DNA of 42,531 bases from Candidatus Binataceae bacterium (GTDB lineage: Bacteria; Desulfobacterota; Binatia; Binatales; Binataceae): assembly GCA_024281015.1 (NCBI GenBank), contig JAMXLL010000280.1, positions 1-42,531 on the forward strand, read 5' to 3'. Position numbers and translations under genes: made by a program. The notes under the pieces are model-generated. The model saw only the letters and a list, made by a program, of their open reading frames with translations. It ran no database searches and was not told where the DNA came from. Position 1 is the stretch's first letter; each line of letters starts with the position of its first letter. Below, in pieces: positions 24,906-34,675 of the stretch.

Positions 24906-25800
24906 AACATTCGGCCATAGAGGGGGCAGGACGAGATTTCAAAGCAGCGATTGCGGGTTGCTAATCGCTGACGCAGCCGCACAACTTGCGTCCGCCGGAA
25001 TCGAAAATGAGCGGCTTGACGCGGAAGTGATGCTGGCGGCGGCATGTGGTTGTCCGAGGGCTGCGATAGTCTGCGGGCTGGCCGAAATAGATAGCGCCGC
25101 TTGTGAGCGATACGCGGCGATGATCGCCCGACGCCTGCAGCGCGAGCCGCTTGCTTACATTCTAGGGCACAAAGAATTCTATTCGCTGGAATTCGAGGCG
25201 ACACCGGCCGTGCTGATTCCCCGCCCCGAGACTGAAACCGTTGTGGCAGCGGCGCTCGAATTCACTGGCACCAACCCTGATGCGCGGATCTGCGATTTAG
25301 GAACAGGCTCCGGTGCCATCGCACTGGCAATTGCCGCCAACGCGCCTGATTCACAGATAACGGCAACCGATATTTCCCGGCAGGCGCTGGCGATTGCTCG
25401 CCGTAACGCTGACCGTCTTGAACTTGCGGCGCGCCTTCAATTCCGCCTCGCCGACGTCTTTGATCCGATTGGGACGATCGAGCCACTCGGCCGTTTCGAC
25501 CTCATCGTCTCCAATCCTCCTTACGTCAGGGAAGATGAAGTCGTCACTCTAGCTCCCGAGATCAGTCGTTACGAGCCGCGCCTTGCGCTAGCAGGCGGAC
25601 GCGACGGACTGGAGTTTTACCGGCGGATGGCCGCCCGATTGACGCAACATCTCCAAAAGAACGGTCGGGTGATCGTCGAGTTCGGTACGAACGAGGCAGA
25701 TGCCGTCATCGCGGTTATGCGCGATGCGGGCGCCCTAAGCGCCAGGGTTATTTGCGATTTGGCAGACTTGCCACGTGTGGTCGTAGCACAGTTTCGCTGA
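24898..25800 (+). CDS. prmC: Release factor glutamine methyltransferase
   Basis: A 300-residue SAM-dependent enzyme that N5-methylates the glutamine of the GGQ motif in release factors. Motifs: substrate-side segment YILGHKEFYSLEFEATPAVL with LIPRPETE, SAM motif DLGTGSGAIALAIA and catalytic NPPYV. The start is a GTG at 24898 within the end of prfA. The first twenty residues (HRGGRTRFQSSD) are unusual and the true start could lie slightly downstream. Confidence 0.97.
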   Translation: MLETFGHRGGRTRFQSSDCGLLIADAAAQLASAGIENERLDAEVMLAAACGCPRAAIVCGLAEIDSAACERYAAMIARRLQREPLAYILGHKEFYSLEFEATPAVLIPRPETETVVAAALEFTGTNPDARICDLGTGSGAIALAIAANAPDSQITATDISRQALAIARRNADRLELAARLQFRLADVFDPIGTIEPLGRFDLIVSNPPYVREDEVVTLAPEISRYEPRLALAGGRDGLEFYRRMAARLTQHLQKNGRVIVEFGTNEADAVIAVMRDAGALSARVICDLADLPRVVVAQFR

Positions 25801-25888
25801 GCTGCTGGGTTTTTTTGCCCAGGCTTAAGGCTGCCTTTACCAGCGCTGCGGAGGGGGTGAACCAAGCCTGCGCGGGCTTGAGGCGGGG

Positions 25889-27154
25889 ATGGACAAAATA
25901 ATCATTCACGGCGGCACGCCGTTGCGCGGTTCAATTGGCTTGAGTGGCAGCAAAAACGCGACGCTGCCCATCCTTATGGCCAGTCTGCTGACCGCTGAGC
26001 CGCTTGTCATCAGCAACGTTCCTCGCTTACGCGACGTCAACACCGCGATCGATTTGCTGGCCACACTGGGTGTAGATGTCCAGTGGTCTGGTGAGCATAG
26101 GCTGGAGTTGTGCGGCGCAAATGCCGCTTCATGGGAGGCGCCTTACGAACTTGTCAAAACCATGCGAGCGTCGTTCGTGGTGCTCGGTCCGCTCTTGGCG
26201 CGCCATGGGCGCGCTCGCGTCTCGACTCCGGGGGGCTGTGCAATTGGGGCGCGTCCCGTCAACTTGCATATGGCCGGAATTCGCGCGCTCGGTGCCAAGG
26301 TTCAGTTGCGTCACGGTTATGTCGAGGCGCACGCTGAGCGCCTCAGGGGCGCTCGCGTATGGCTCGACAATCCTTCAGTCGGGGCAACTGAGAACATCAT
26401 GATGGCGGCAGTGCGGGCCCAAGGACAAACCGTTATCGAAAATGCGGCGCGTGAGCCGGAGGTGCAGGACCTGGCGCGAATGCTGACTGCAATGGGTGCG
26501 CAGATAGCCGGGGCTGGAACTCACGTCATCGAAATTGAAGGCGTCCAGCGGCTTCATGGCGCCGAACATCACGTTATTGCCGACCGCATCGAAGCCGGTT
26601 CGCTGATGGCGGCGGCGACAATTACCGGAGGCGATTTGACCATCGAAAATGCTCCCGTTGACCAACTCGACGCGGTGATGGTCAAGCTTGTCGAGGCTGG
26701 TGCCGAAGTGCACGCGCATAATGGTGCCCTGCGGGTCTGCCGCTCCGCCCCCCTGCACCCTATCGAACTGCGGACCCTGCCCTACCCCGGTTTTCCCACC
26801 GATCTGCAGGCGCAAATGATGGCAGTGCTGACGCAGGCGCACGGCACTTCAGTCATCACCGAAACAATTTTCGAAAACCGTTTCATGCATGCGCTAGAAC
26901 TGCTCAGGATGGGAGCTGATGTTGTGATGAAAGGACCGACTGCGATCGTGCGCGGAAGCTCGCGCTTGAGTGGCGCACCTGTGATGGCGACCGACCTGCG
27001 CGCCTCAATGAGTTTGATTCTCGCCGGCCTGGTCGCGGAAAATACCACCGAGGTCAGCCGCATTTACCATCTCGACCGCGGCTACGAGGACATCGACGCG
27101 AAGCTCCGCGCGATTGGCGCACGGCTCGAACGGGTGCCCGATAAGGGTGAGTAA
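25889..27154 (+). CDS. murA: UDP-N-acetylglucosamine 1-carboxyvinyltransferase
   Basis: A 421-residue cytoplasmic enzyme for the first committed step of peptidoglycan synthesis, joining enolpyruvate from PEP to UDP-GlcNAc. K22 and N23 (SGSKNATLP), the catalytic Cys117 in [14 protein letters not shown], the Asp of [11 protein letters not shown] and the Arg of DLRASMSLI are all present. Cys rather than Asp at the active site is the form usually sensitive to fosfomycin. The ATG at 25889 follows GAGGCGGGG. It lies in the usual place after prmC. Confidence 0.98.
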   Translation: MDKIIIHGGTPLRGSIGLSGSKNATLPILMASLLTAEPLVISNVPRLRDVNTAIDLLATLGVDVQWSGEHRLELCGANAASWEAPYELVKTMRASFVVLGPLLARHGRARVSTPGGCAIGARPVNLHMAGIRALGAKVQLRHGYVEAHAERLRGARVWLDNPSVGATENIMMAAVRAQGQTVIENAAREPEVQDLARMLTAMGAQIAGAGTHVIEIEGVQRLHGAEHHVIADRIEAGSLMAAATITGGDLTIENAPVDQLDAVMVKLVEAGAEVHAHNGALRVCRSAPLHPIELRTLPYPGFPTDLQAQMMAVLTQAHGTSVITETIFENRFMHALELLRMGADVVMKGPTAIVRGSSRLSGAPVMATDLRASMSLILAGLVAENTTEVSRIYHLDRGYEDIDAKLRAIGARLERVPDKGE

Positions 27155-27261
27155 AGACCAGACATCCTCTAGCTGGTCCATCGCCTTAGAATGAATGACG
27201 GCGCACCCCTCTGAATCAGTTCAAGGGCGCTCTGCCTAATGCACAATTTAGCTGGATACTT

Positions 27262-28659
27262 ATGCTGATCCGCTTGTTTGAATTCGGCTCGCCCGCGCTC
27301 GAGCGGTTTCTTGATTTCCTGGCACGACCCGCGGCCCAGAGCAGCGCAATAGATGCCGCCGTGGCAAAAATAATTGCGCAGGTGCGCCGTGGGGGAGACC
27401 GGGCACTGGTGCGCCTCACGCACCGATTCGATAGGGTGAAGTTAACTCCGGCTCGAATCCGCGTGAGCCGGCAGGAGATTGAAGCGGCGCCCCATATGCT
27501 GCCCACCGCCGAGCGCCGATCACTCGAAATCGCCGCTCGCCGTATAGCCGAGTATCATCAGCGGACGGTGGAGAGGCCGTTCAGCTATCGGGATGCGGTA
27601 GGTATGCGGCTGGGACAGCTTATCCGGCCGCTTGAAAGGGTGGGTATCTACGTTCCCGGCGGAAGCGGCGCGTACCCCTCATCTGTACTGATGAACGCAA
27701 TACCGGCGTGCGTCGCGGGAGTGCGGCAAATCGTTATGACCTCCCCGGCATCAAGCACCGGTGACCGGACCGGAGTATTAGCGGCAGCCGCAATTTCCGG
27801 CGTAACGGAGGTTTATCGCGTGGGCGGTGCGCAAGCTATAGCTGCGCTCGCCTATGGCACTGAGTCCATCCAGGCGGTCGACAAAATCGTTGGTCCGGGT
27901 AATGCCTATGTTCAGGCGGCCAAAAGAATGGTTTACGGGACGGTCGATATAGACAAAATGGCTGGACCCAGCGAGGTGCTGATAATCGCCGACCAGCGCG
28001 CCAATCCTCAGTGGCTGGCCGCCGACCTAATCGCCCAGGCCGAACATGGCTCAGGCGACGAATCCGCCATTCTCATCACGCCATCAGCTCTACTGGCCAG
28101 GCAGGTCACGGAGGCGGTTGAAGTTGCATTGCGCGATTTGCCGAGGGCAGCGGAGGTTCGCCGGGCGCTGCACAGGCGTGGTGCGGCCATTCTAGTGCCG
28201 GCTCTCGACGAGGCAATCGAACTCGCCAACCGCATAGCTCCCGAACATCTGGAACTGGACATAGCTAGTCCCGCTCGGTGGCTGCCTAAAATCTCGGCAG
28301 CGGGTGCGGTGTTTATTGGATCGATGTCGCCGGCCCCGCTCGGCGACTATGTTGCCGGCCCTAATCACGTGCTGCCCACCGGGGGTTCGGCGCGTTTCGC
28401 GTCGCCATTGGGGGCCTACGACTTCTTGAAGCGGACCAGTATAATCATCGGGTCGAAAGCAGCGGCGGAGAAGCTTGGGCCGGAGGTCGCGCGCCTGGCA
28501 CGCATGGAAGGCTTCGAAGGACACGCACGCTCAATGGAACTGCGGCTTACACCTCCGGCGGCCAGCGGCAAGCGAAAGATGGCCAACAATTTACCCGCCG
28601 AGGCGATTGCAGATAGGGATGCCAGAACACAGCAAACAGCACCACGCAGCAAACGCTGA
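27262..28659 (+). CDS. hisD: Histidinol dehydrogenase
   Basis: A 465-residue enzyme of the last two oxidation steps of histidine synthesis. Catalytic Glu-His is in ANRIAPEHLELD, zinc ligands in LIAQAEHGSGDE, in GDYVAGPNHVLPT, and in EGFEGHARSM. The protein continues about 35 residues beyond the usual end with a basic tail (SGKRKMANN..., RTQQTAPRSKR), encoded where hisB begins. The gap after murA is 107 bp and holds no hisG, which often lies there. Confidence 0.97.
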   Translation: MLIRLFEFGSPALERFLDFLARPAAQSSAIDAAVAKIIAQVRRGGDRALVRLTHRFDRVKLTPARIRVSRQEIEAAPHMLPTAERRSLEIAARRIAEYHQRTVERPFSYRDAVGMRLGQLIRPLERVGIYVPGGSGAYPSSVLMNAIPACVAGVRQIVMTSPASSTGDRTGVLAAAAISGVTEVYRVGGAQAIAALAYGTESIQAVDKIVGPGNAYVQAAKRMVYGTVDIDKMAGPSEVLIIADQRANPQWLAADLIAQAEHGSGDESAILITPSALLARQVTEAVEVALRDLPRAAEVRRALHRRGAAILVPALDEAIELANRIAPEHLELDIASPARWLPKISAAGAVFIGSMSPAPLGDYVAGPNHVLPTGGSARFASPLGAYDFLKRTSIIIGSKAAAEKLGPEVARLARMEGFEGHARSMELRLTPPAASGKRKMANNLPAEAIADRDARTQQTAPRSKR

Positions 28660-29284
28660 GAATTCGATCAGCCACGAAGATCGGAATGTACCGGCGCCCC
28701 GGCGAGCCGAGATCAGCCGCCAAACCCGCGAGACCGAAATCGCCCTAGGACTTCGAATCGACGGTTCCGGGCAAAGCCAGATTCGCACCGGAGTGCCATT
28801 TCTGGACCACATGCTTCAGAGCTTTGCCCGCCATGGTTTTTTTGATCTGACCGTCGAAGCGAGTGGCGACCTCCATGTCGACGACCATCATACGGTTGAG
28901 GACGTGGGTATCGTGCTGGGCCGTGCATTTCGGCAGGCTCTTGGCGACCGTTCGGGTATCCGGCGTTTCGGCCAGGCAACGGTACCCTTAGATGAAGCTT
29001 TATGCAGTGCCATAGTAGACATAAGCGGGCGCGTCTATCTCTCCTATCAACTCGAAATCAGGCAGGAGCGCGTCGGCAATTTTCAGACAGTGCTCGTCCA
29101 TGACTTCATGAAGGCGCTCGCTGACGAAACCGGCATGAACCTGCATATTAACCTGCACAGCGGCCGCAACCCGCACCACATTATCGAGGCGGCGTTTAAG
29201 GCGCTCGCACGAGCGATGGATCAGGCTACCGCCATCGAGCCGAGAGTCTCTGGCGCTTTGTCAACCAAGGGCACACTCGCCTGA
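28619..29284 (+). CDS. hisB: Imidazoleglycerol-phosphate dehydratase
   Basis: A 221-residue enzyme of histidine synthesis, the single-domain dehydratase form without the phosphatase domain. Landmarks: RETEIALGLRIDGSGQ, GVPFLDHMLQSFARHGF, the metal-binding DDHHTVEDVGIVLG and the second set HDFMKALADETGMNLH with HHIIEAAFKALARAM. The ATG at 28619 overlaps the 3' end of hisD by 41 bp and gives about 20 extra N-terminal residues; no other start codon lies before the conserved region. Confidence 0.97.
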   Translation: MPEHSKQHHAANAENSISHEDRNVPAPRRAEISRQTRETEIALGLRIDGSGQSQIRTGVPFLDHMLQSFARHGFFDLTVEASGDLHVDDHHTVEDVGIVLGRAFRQALGDRSGIRRFGQATVPLDEALCSAIVDISGRVYLSYQLEIRQERVGNFQTVLVHDFMKALADETGMNLHINLHSGRNPHHIIEAAFKALARAMDQATAIEPRVSGALSTKGTLA

Positions 29285-29463
29285 AGTCGACACGACGCCA
29301 ATGCGCAGCAATCTCGATTGCGCTTCGAGCGCCAAACGAATCGGCTGAAGCTTGGGGCATCTTTGTTCCGCTGACTACGGTCGCTTCCGCCTGGCGCCTC
29401 GGCGTCGCTCCGTTCGCGAGCAGGCCTCGTCGCCCCTGATTGCCGTTGGAGAGTAAATTTTCT

Positions 29464-30693
29464 ATGCAGAAAGACGACTTCTTCAAAGAGGCGCGCTCCG
29501 ACTTGAGCGGCCCGTTGCATGGAATCCGCGTGCTCGAAGCCACAACGAGCTGGGCAGGTCCGATGTGCGGCTGCATGCTGGCGGATTTGGGCGCTGATGT
29601 GATCAAAGTGGAAGCCCTCGACGGTGAAGTCGCTCGCAAATTGCCACCGTACCTGACCGGAGAGCCAGGACGGATCGGTTTTCTGCACGCCACAGTCAAC
29701 CGCAATAAGCGCAGTCTGACGCTGGATCTGCGGCGCGATGAGGGTCGCGAGATTTTTCTGAAATTGACCGCGCGGGCCGATGTGATCGTGCAAAATTTCC
29801 GGCCGGGGACTTTCGACAAATGGGGTATCGGCTACGGTCATTGCCGGCAGGTCAAGCCTGATATCATCTACGTATCGATCAGCGGCTTTGGTCAGTTCGG
29901 CGCGAATTTCGATCGTGTTGGTTATGATCCACTGGCTGAGGCCGAATCCGGCTTCATGTCCCTCAACGGGGCACCAGATGGTTTGCCGACGAGATGTGCC
30001 ACTTACTTGTGCGACGACTTGGCGGGACTGCACGGGGCCCTGAGCACGGTGGCGGCTTTACGCCACCGCGACCTCACAGGGGAGGGACAACACATCGACA
30101 TTGCACTTCTGGACGCGGTGTTGTTTCAATCCAATGGTTTTCTGTCGCTCGCCGCACTCGGCCAGCCATTGCCCCGGCTGGGCAATCAATCGATGCTCTC
30201 AGCGCCGGTTGATGTGTTTGAGTGCCGAGACGGCCAAATCTACGTCGCCGTGCTGCTGGACTCACACTGGCGAGTGCTGGCCGAGATGCTCGGCTGTCCG
30301 GAACTGGGCGGGGATCCTCGTTTTGCTACAGCGACCGCGCGCTTGCAGCAGCGCGACGAATGTAATCGGCTGCTCCGCGCCTGGCTGCAATCGCAAACGG
30401 TGGCCGAGGCCATTACCAGCTTCAACCGCGCCAGCATCCCCGCCGCACCGGTTCGGACCTATCATCAGGCTGCCGCGGATCCGCATGTTCGGGAACGGGA
30501 CATGCTTCAGCAAGTTGAGCAGGAGGATGGCAAAGTCGCCCCGCTCACCGGCCCAGCCGCGAAGTTTTCCCGCACACCTCTCCATATAAGACGGCGCGCT
30601 GCGGCCCTTGGTGAGCATAACGAGGAAATCTTGGCAGATCTCGGCTACGATGCCGTGGCGCGCCAACGGCTGCACTCAATTAAGGTAATTTAA
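29464..30693 (+). CDS. CaiB/BaiF family III CoA transferase
   Basis: A 409-residue paralogue class member of the gene at 20073. Blocks: LHGIRVLEATTSWAGPMCG, LADLGADVIKVEALDGEVAR, NRNKRSLTLDLRRDEGREIF, VIVQNFRPGTFDKWGIGYG, ISGFGQFGANFDRVGYDPLA and YLCDDLAGLHGALSTVAAL, with the catalytic Asp in CDD. The substrate is unknown. The ATG at 29464 follows GGAGAG; a TTG at 29440 is an alternative start. The next 1.6 kb contain no firm gene. Confidence 0.95.
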   Translation: MQKDDFFKEARSDLSGPLHGIRVLEATTSWAGPMCGCMLADLGADVIKVEALDGEVARKLPPYLTGEPGRIGFLHATVNRNKRSLTLDLRRDEGREIFLKLTARADVIVQNFRPGTFDKWGIGYGHCRQVKPDIIYVSISGFGQFGANFDRVGYDPLAEAESGFMSLNGAPDGLPTRCATYLCDDLAGLHGALSTVAALRHRDLTGEGQHIDIALLDAVLFQSNGFLSLAALGQPLPRLGNQSMLSAPVDVFECRDGQIYVAVLLDSHWRVLAEMLGCPELGGDPRFATATARLQQRDECNRLLRAWLQSQTVAEAITSFNRASIPAAPVRTYHQAAADPHVRERDMLQQVEQEDGKVAPLTGPAAKFSRTPLHIRRRAAALGEHNEEILADLGYDAVARQRLHSIKVI

Positions 30694-30789
30694 ATTGGCG
30701 TGACAGGCGAAGTGGCGCGCATGGCGCGCCCGCACTGGCGGAGCGAGCGCCACCGCTTATCGGACTTGTAAAGCGGCTCACAACTATAC

Positions 30790-30912
30790 GTGGTAACCCT
30801 TTTGCCCGAAGCACTATTGAGTGTAGCCTTACTTGCTACTCCTCCGGACGTGAAGCGCTTGCGTGAGGAAGCTCTGGAGATGATGAAAGCTGCGCCGCTG
30901 GTATCAAGCTAG
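30790..30912 (+). CDS. Possible small ORF or gene remnant (40 aa)
   Basis: An open frame from GTG (30790) to TAG (30910-30912) with protein-like composition: a hydrophobic start (TLLPEALLSVALLATPPD) followed by a charged amphipathic helix (VKRLREEALEMMKAAPLVSS). It reads like the C-terminal end of a larger protein, but the frame is closed by a stop 18 bp upstream and no Shine-Dalgarno site is visible. Either a truncated gene remnant or chance. Confidence 0.3.
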   Translation: MVTLLPEALLSVALLATPPDVKRLREEALEMMKAAPLVSS

Positions 30913-31203
30913 CGGCGACCAAAATGAGCCACACGGGTAAGAGCCCCAGACCGTTAGCCTAGCTACTCCAATTCCGAAATATGCTTCAGCTTCTTTGTGG
31001 ACCCCCGTGTTGCGGGTGAAGCTGCTGCTGGCGATAAAACTTTGGCGCGCATCGTTCATTCACCGCATGCATCCTTCCGAATACAATACTGCCGTTGTCG
31101 ACAGAAGAACGAATCGCGATAGTCGGCGCGACCGGGCCGAGACGCAATCCGCTCGGACATATTAATCCATGCCTCAGGGAGTACGTGAACTACCGTAGGA
31201 TCA

Positions 31204-31412
31204 GGCCCGCGAGAATTGCCAGCGCAAATAAAATAAGGCTCACCGGCGACGTTAGTTGCCAGTGAGCCTAGTTCCTTTACAGGGTGGCGCGGCGCAGATG
31301 GCCACATCTTATTCGGTATCTTGGCCGTTTGCTCGCGTGGGATCAGACCGGGGCGAACGCTCAGTGATGGATGGGACGAGGCACCTGGCGGGAAACCGTG
31401 CTTTTCTGTCAA
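31204..31412 (-). repeat. 210-bp element, copy 1, minus-strand terminator at its end
   Basis: An imperfect direct duplicate of 31587-31804. Shared segments (plus strand) include GGCCCGCGAGAATT, AATAAGGCTCACC, GTGAGCCTA, TTCCTTTACAGG and GCGGGAAAC. On the minus strand the element ends in a 12-bp hairpin with one G-U pair (31236-31269) followed by TTATTTTATTT, an intrinsic terminator. It could be a small RNA gene or the decayed 3' end of a protein gene. Confidence 0.6.
31225..31269 (-). terminator. Intrinsic terminator, copy 1
   Basis: Stem AGGCTCACTGGC/GCCGGTGAGCCT on the minus strand (arms at 31258-31269 and 31236-31247), 10-base loop, then TTATTTTATTT. One pair is G-U on this strand and would be C-A on the other, supporting minus-strand transcription. 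Confidence 0.75.
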
Positions 31413-31586
31413 CCGTAACGAACTGGCTAGCTATATTCCGTAAGCTAACTACTAAATCGTAAAACAACTTATGGAATATTGAACTCAAAAGGAGGGTGCA
31501 ACGGCCCGAGACTTGTCCCGTCCGAGGACTTAACCCATGATCAGGGATGATACGAGAACGCGCCCTGGAGCGGGCCGACGAGAACG

Positions 31587-31804
31587 GGCCCGCGAGAATT
31601 AGCGGGAAAAATAAATAAGGCTCACCGCCAATGTTAGTCTTTCGACTGGCCGGTGAGCCTATTCCTTTACAGGCTGGCGCGGCTCAGATGGCCGCGTCTT
31701 ACTCGGCATTTTAGCCGTCGGCTTGCCTTGGATTACATCGGAGGTGAGCGCTCGGTGATTAGTGGGAGGAACCACCAAGCGGGAAACAGGACTTTTTTGG
31801 TCAT
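31587..31804 (-). repeat. 210-bp element, copy 2, minus-strand terminator at its end
   Basis: A second copy, about 380 bp from the first. On the minus strand an open frame of about 70 codons, without a start codon, runs through it and ends in PVKE-TAG exactly at the foot of the terminator. In copy 1 the same frame is broken by two stops and a frame change. Just upstream (31816-31852) lie two further hairpins, CTCCC-CAA-GGGAG and GCCCGTTC-ACA-GAATGGGC, so the transcript would be highly structured. Confidence 0.6.
31606..31660 (-). terminator. Intrinsic terminator, copy 2
   Basis: A 10-bp stem AGGCTCACCG/CGGTGAGCCT (arms 31651-31660 and 31618-31627) on the minus strand, an inner AGTC-GAAA-GACT hairpin with a GNRA tetraloop, then TTATTTATTTTT. 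The GNRA loop and U-tract exist only on the minus strand. Confidence 0.8.
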
Positions 31805-32270
31805 ACCGTCCTGACCTCCCTTGGGGAGCCTGTGCCCATTCTGTGAACGGGCAGCCACGCCTCCCCTACCCTCATTCGTTGAGAGCAACTCTGTGAGAAA
31901 TCGCGCGTTCCTCACCATCACTATTTAGCACTTCTGCGGCGTATGTAAAGACCCTCGCAATCCGCCGAGTTGCCTTGCAACGAGTGCTACGCAGACATCC
32001 GCGGTATGGCGGATGGGAAAGAAATGACTAGTACCATGAGTTTGAAATGCGATGCATAGATGATTGCGTGTCTTTGTTTGTCGCCCTCGCCTGGCTGTCG
32101 CGAAGGCCGGTCATCGTCGCATCACTTGTTAGCGATTCGCTCGCGCATCAGACAAATGTCGATGCGGGAATGACGCAGGTAGGACGGGAACATGGTCAAC
32201 AATTCTTTAACGGTTTTCTACCCACAATATACTAAGTGCCTGGTTCCAACTTCTTTCAGGCCGCAGCACC

Positions 32271-34601
32271 TTACGACGGTGGCGCCTGCGTCGAGTCCAT
32301 AGCAGTGTCACCGAAGTCGAACACCAACTTATCGCCGGCGAGGTCGACTTTCACCTTGCCGCCTTTGGTCAGCTTGCCGAACAGTACGTCGTCGGCCAGT
32401 ACGCGCGCAATTTCGTTTTCGATCAATCTCCCCAGCGGGCGGGCTCCAAAACGCGTGTCATAACCATGTTCGGCGAGCCACTTCTTCGCTGCCGCGGACA
32501 CCTCCAACGTGACTTTGCTGGCCGTGAGCCGCTGCTGCAACTCGGCCACAAATTTGTCAACTACTTGCTCGATGACCGGTGGTGGGAGCGGAGCAAACTC
32601 GATGGTGGCGGAGAGACGGTTGCGGAATTCCGGCGAGAACATTCGGTCGATTACTGCCTTAGGCGAGCCAGTGGTGATACCGGCGCCGAAGCCGATCATT
32701 GCACGTGCGAGTTCCTGGGCCCCGGCGTTAGTCGTCATGACGATGATTACGTTGCGGAAGTCGGCCTTGCGCCCGTTGTTATCGGTCAGGGTCGCATGGT
32801 CCATCACCTGCAACAGGATATTGAACAAGTCGGGATGGGCCTTCTCGATTTCGTCAAGGAGCAGCACGCTATGCGGTGTTTTGTTGATGGCGTCGGTCAG
32901 CAGGCCACCCTGATCGAAACCCACGTAGCCCGGTGGGGCCCCGATTAGCCGCGACACGGTGTGACGCTCCATGTACTCGGACATATCGAATCGGATGAAT
33001 TCGACACCCATAACCTTGGCAAGCTGGCGAGCGACCTCGGTTTTACCAACGCCGGTGGGACCAGCGAAAAGAAAAGCTCCCACCGGGCGATCCGGATGCG
33101 CGAGGCCCGAGCGTGCAAGCTTAATAGCGCGGCAGACCGCCTCGATGGCGCTATCTTGGCCAAACACAACCTGCTTCAGTTCGAGCTCCAGGTTCTGCAG
33201 CCGCAACCGGTCCGACGACGAGACTGAACGCTCGGGAATCTTCGCCATTCGTGCGACGGTGCGTTCAGCATCACGCGCACCGACCGTGACGGTTTCGTCG
33301 TTTCGAGCGCGTAAATGACCTGCCACCCCTGCCTCGTCCATCACGTCGATTGCCTTGTCCGGCAAATAACGGTCGTTTATATAACGCGCAGACAGCTCCA
33401 CTGCGGCGCGCAATGCGGCGACGGTATAGCGGACATTATGATGTTTCTCGTAATGAGACTTTAGTCCGACGAGAATCTGAATCGCCTCGTCCTGGGTAGG
33501 CTCAGCCACATCGATTCGTTGAAATCTGCGGCCCAGCGCCTTGTCGCGATCGAAAGAGCGTTTGTATTCCTGGTAGGTAGTCGAGCCAATGCAGCGCAGT
33601 TCACCGGAAGCCAGCGCGGGTTTCAGCAGATTCGACGCGTCCATGGTTGAGCCCGAGGCCGAGCCGGCGCCAACAATCGTGTGGATCTCGTCGATAAACA
33701 GAATGATGCGGCGATTGCCAGTTGCGGCTTTGATGACCGCTTTGAGGCGCTGCTCGAAATCGCCCCGAAAACGGGTACCAGCGAGCAACGCGCCCATGTC
33801 GAGCGCGAAGATCTGAACATCTTTCAACGCGGGCGGGACCCGTCCATCATGGACGGCCAATGCCAAGCCCTCGGCCAGTGCGGTTTTGCCGACGCCAGCC
33901 TCGCCGACGAAGACGGGATTATTCTTACGCCGGCGCAGCAGCACATGAATTGCCCGCTCGATCTCGTTCTTGCGCCCAATAAGCGGATCAATCTGGCCTT
34001 TGGCTGCACGCTCGGTGAGATTTATAGCGTAGGTCTTGAGCGCTTTGCCGGGCGATAATTTGGGAACTCCCTCCTCACCTTCCGGCTCGCCCTCCGCCTC
34101 TGCTTCTTCTTCATCACCGGCGCCATGGATCTCGCGGTCCTGATCGGCACCCGCCTTGGAGACTCCGTGGGAGATGAAATTGATTACGTCAAAACGGGTG
34201 ACCCCTTGTTCCTGTAGCAGAAAGATCGCCTGCGAGTCCGCTTCGTGAAACATCGCGACCAGCACCTGCGAACCGTTGATCTCAGCGCGACCAGCCGATT
34301 GAGCATGAAGGGCAGCGCGTTGCAGGGCCCGCTGGACGCCGTTGGCATAGTGCGGTTGGAGTTGCTCGCCCTTGGGAATTCGCTCCAGCTCTTGATCGAG
34401 ATACGCGAGCAGCTTTTTTTTCAGCAGTTCGAGGTCGGCGCCACAATGCTGAAGAATGTTGCTGGTGGTGACATCGTGCAGCATCGCGTAGAGCAGATGT
34501 TCGAGGCAGACATATTCGTGGCGGCGGTTGAGCGCTTCGGTCATCGCAAGCTGCAGAGTGATCTGCAATTCACGGCTTATCATCACGCCTGACGATGCCA
34601 T
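32271..34601 (-). CDS. clpA: ATP-dependent Clp protease ATP-binding subunit ClpA
   Basis: A 776-residue AAA+ unfoldase that feeds substrates to ClpP and takes N-degron substrates from ClpS. The N-domain (about 1-145) is followed by an acidic linker ([15 protein letters not shown], about 164-178). The first ATPase has Walker [10 protein letters not shown] (about 233) and Walker [10 protein letters not shown]; the second has GPTGVGKTE (about 514) and [12 protein letters not shown]. The ClpP-docking loop is IGFGAG (about 636). The ATG at 34601 follows GGGAGG; the ATG at 34583 ([10 protein letters not shown]) is also plausible. It lies 74 bp after clpS, the usual pair; clpP is not in the window. 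Confidence 0.98.
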   Translation of the reverse strand: MASSGVMISRELQITLQLAMTEALNRRHEYVCLEHLLYAMLHDVTTSNILQHCGADLELLKKKLLAYLDQELERIPKGEQLQPHYANGVQRALQRAALHAQSAGRAEINGSQVLVAMFHEADSQAIFLLQEQGVTRFDVINFISHGVSKAGADQDREIHGAGDEEEAEAEGEPEGEEGVPKLSPGKALKTYAINLTERAAKGQIDPLIGRKNEIERAIHVLLRRRKNNPVFVGEAGVGKTALAEGLALAVHDGRVPPALKDVQIFALDMGALLAGTRFRGDFEQRLKAVIKAATGNRRIILFIDEIHTIVGAGSASGSTMDASNLLKPALASGELRCIGSTTYQEYKRSFDRDKALGRRFQRIDVAEPTQDEAIQILVGLKSHYEKHHNVRYTVAALRAAVELSARYINDRYLPDKAIDVMDEAGVAGHLRARNDETVTVGARDAERTVARMAKIPERSVSSSDRLRLQNLELELKQVVFGQDSAIEAVCRAIKLARSGLAHPDRPVGAFLFAGPTGVGKTEVARQLAKVMGVEFIRFDMSEYMERHTVSRLIGAPPGYVGFDQGGLLTDAINKTPHSVLLLDEIEKAHPDLFNILLQVMDHATLTDNNGRKADFRNVIIVMTTNAGAQELARAMIGFGAGITTGSPKAVIDRMFSPEFRNRLSATIEFAPLPPPVIEQVVDKFVAELQQRLTASKVTLEVSAAAKKWLAEHGYDTRFGARPLGRLIENEIARVLADDVLFGKLTKGGKVKVDLAGDKLVFDFGDTAMDSTQAPPS

Positions 34602-34675
34602 CCGTCAGAGGCCTCCCGTTAAGCAGGTTGACACCTGTGCCACAACGGTTGCGAGTAAAATGCGCAACCCAGACC

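Larger units (their letters stand above)
30694..32270. other. Largest gene-poor stretch, with duplicated element
   Basis: About 1.6 kb between the CoA transferase and clpA. Directly after the CoA transferase come palindromic GC-rich bits (GGCGCGC-ATG-GCGCGCC near 30715-30731). A short open frame lies at 30790-30912, and two imperfect copies of a 210-bp element lie at 31204-31412 and 31587-31804, both listed separately. Other open frames are not supported by ribosome binding sites or family resemblance. 31922-32270 shows nothing I can name. Confidence 0.6.

Noticed and set aside
25805-25822. Hairpin CTGGG-TTTTTTTG-CCCAG after prmC, looking like a terminator
   Set aside because: The T-run lies in the loop, not after the stem, and the stem is only 5 bp; murA follows closely on the same strand.
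31056-31412. Minus-strand open frame of 118 codons through repeat copy 1
   Set aside because: It reads through the terminator stem, is not kept in copy 2 and has no clear ribosome binding site.
32047-32235. Plus-strand open frame of 62 codons before the clpA end
   Set aside because: No ribosome binding site and no protein-like pattern.
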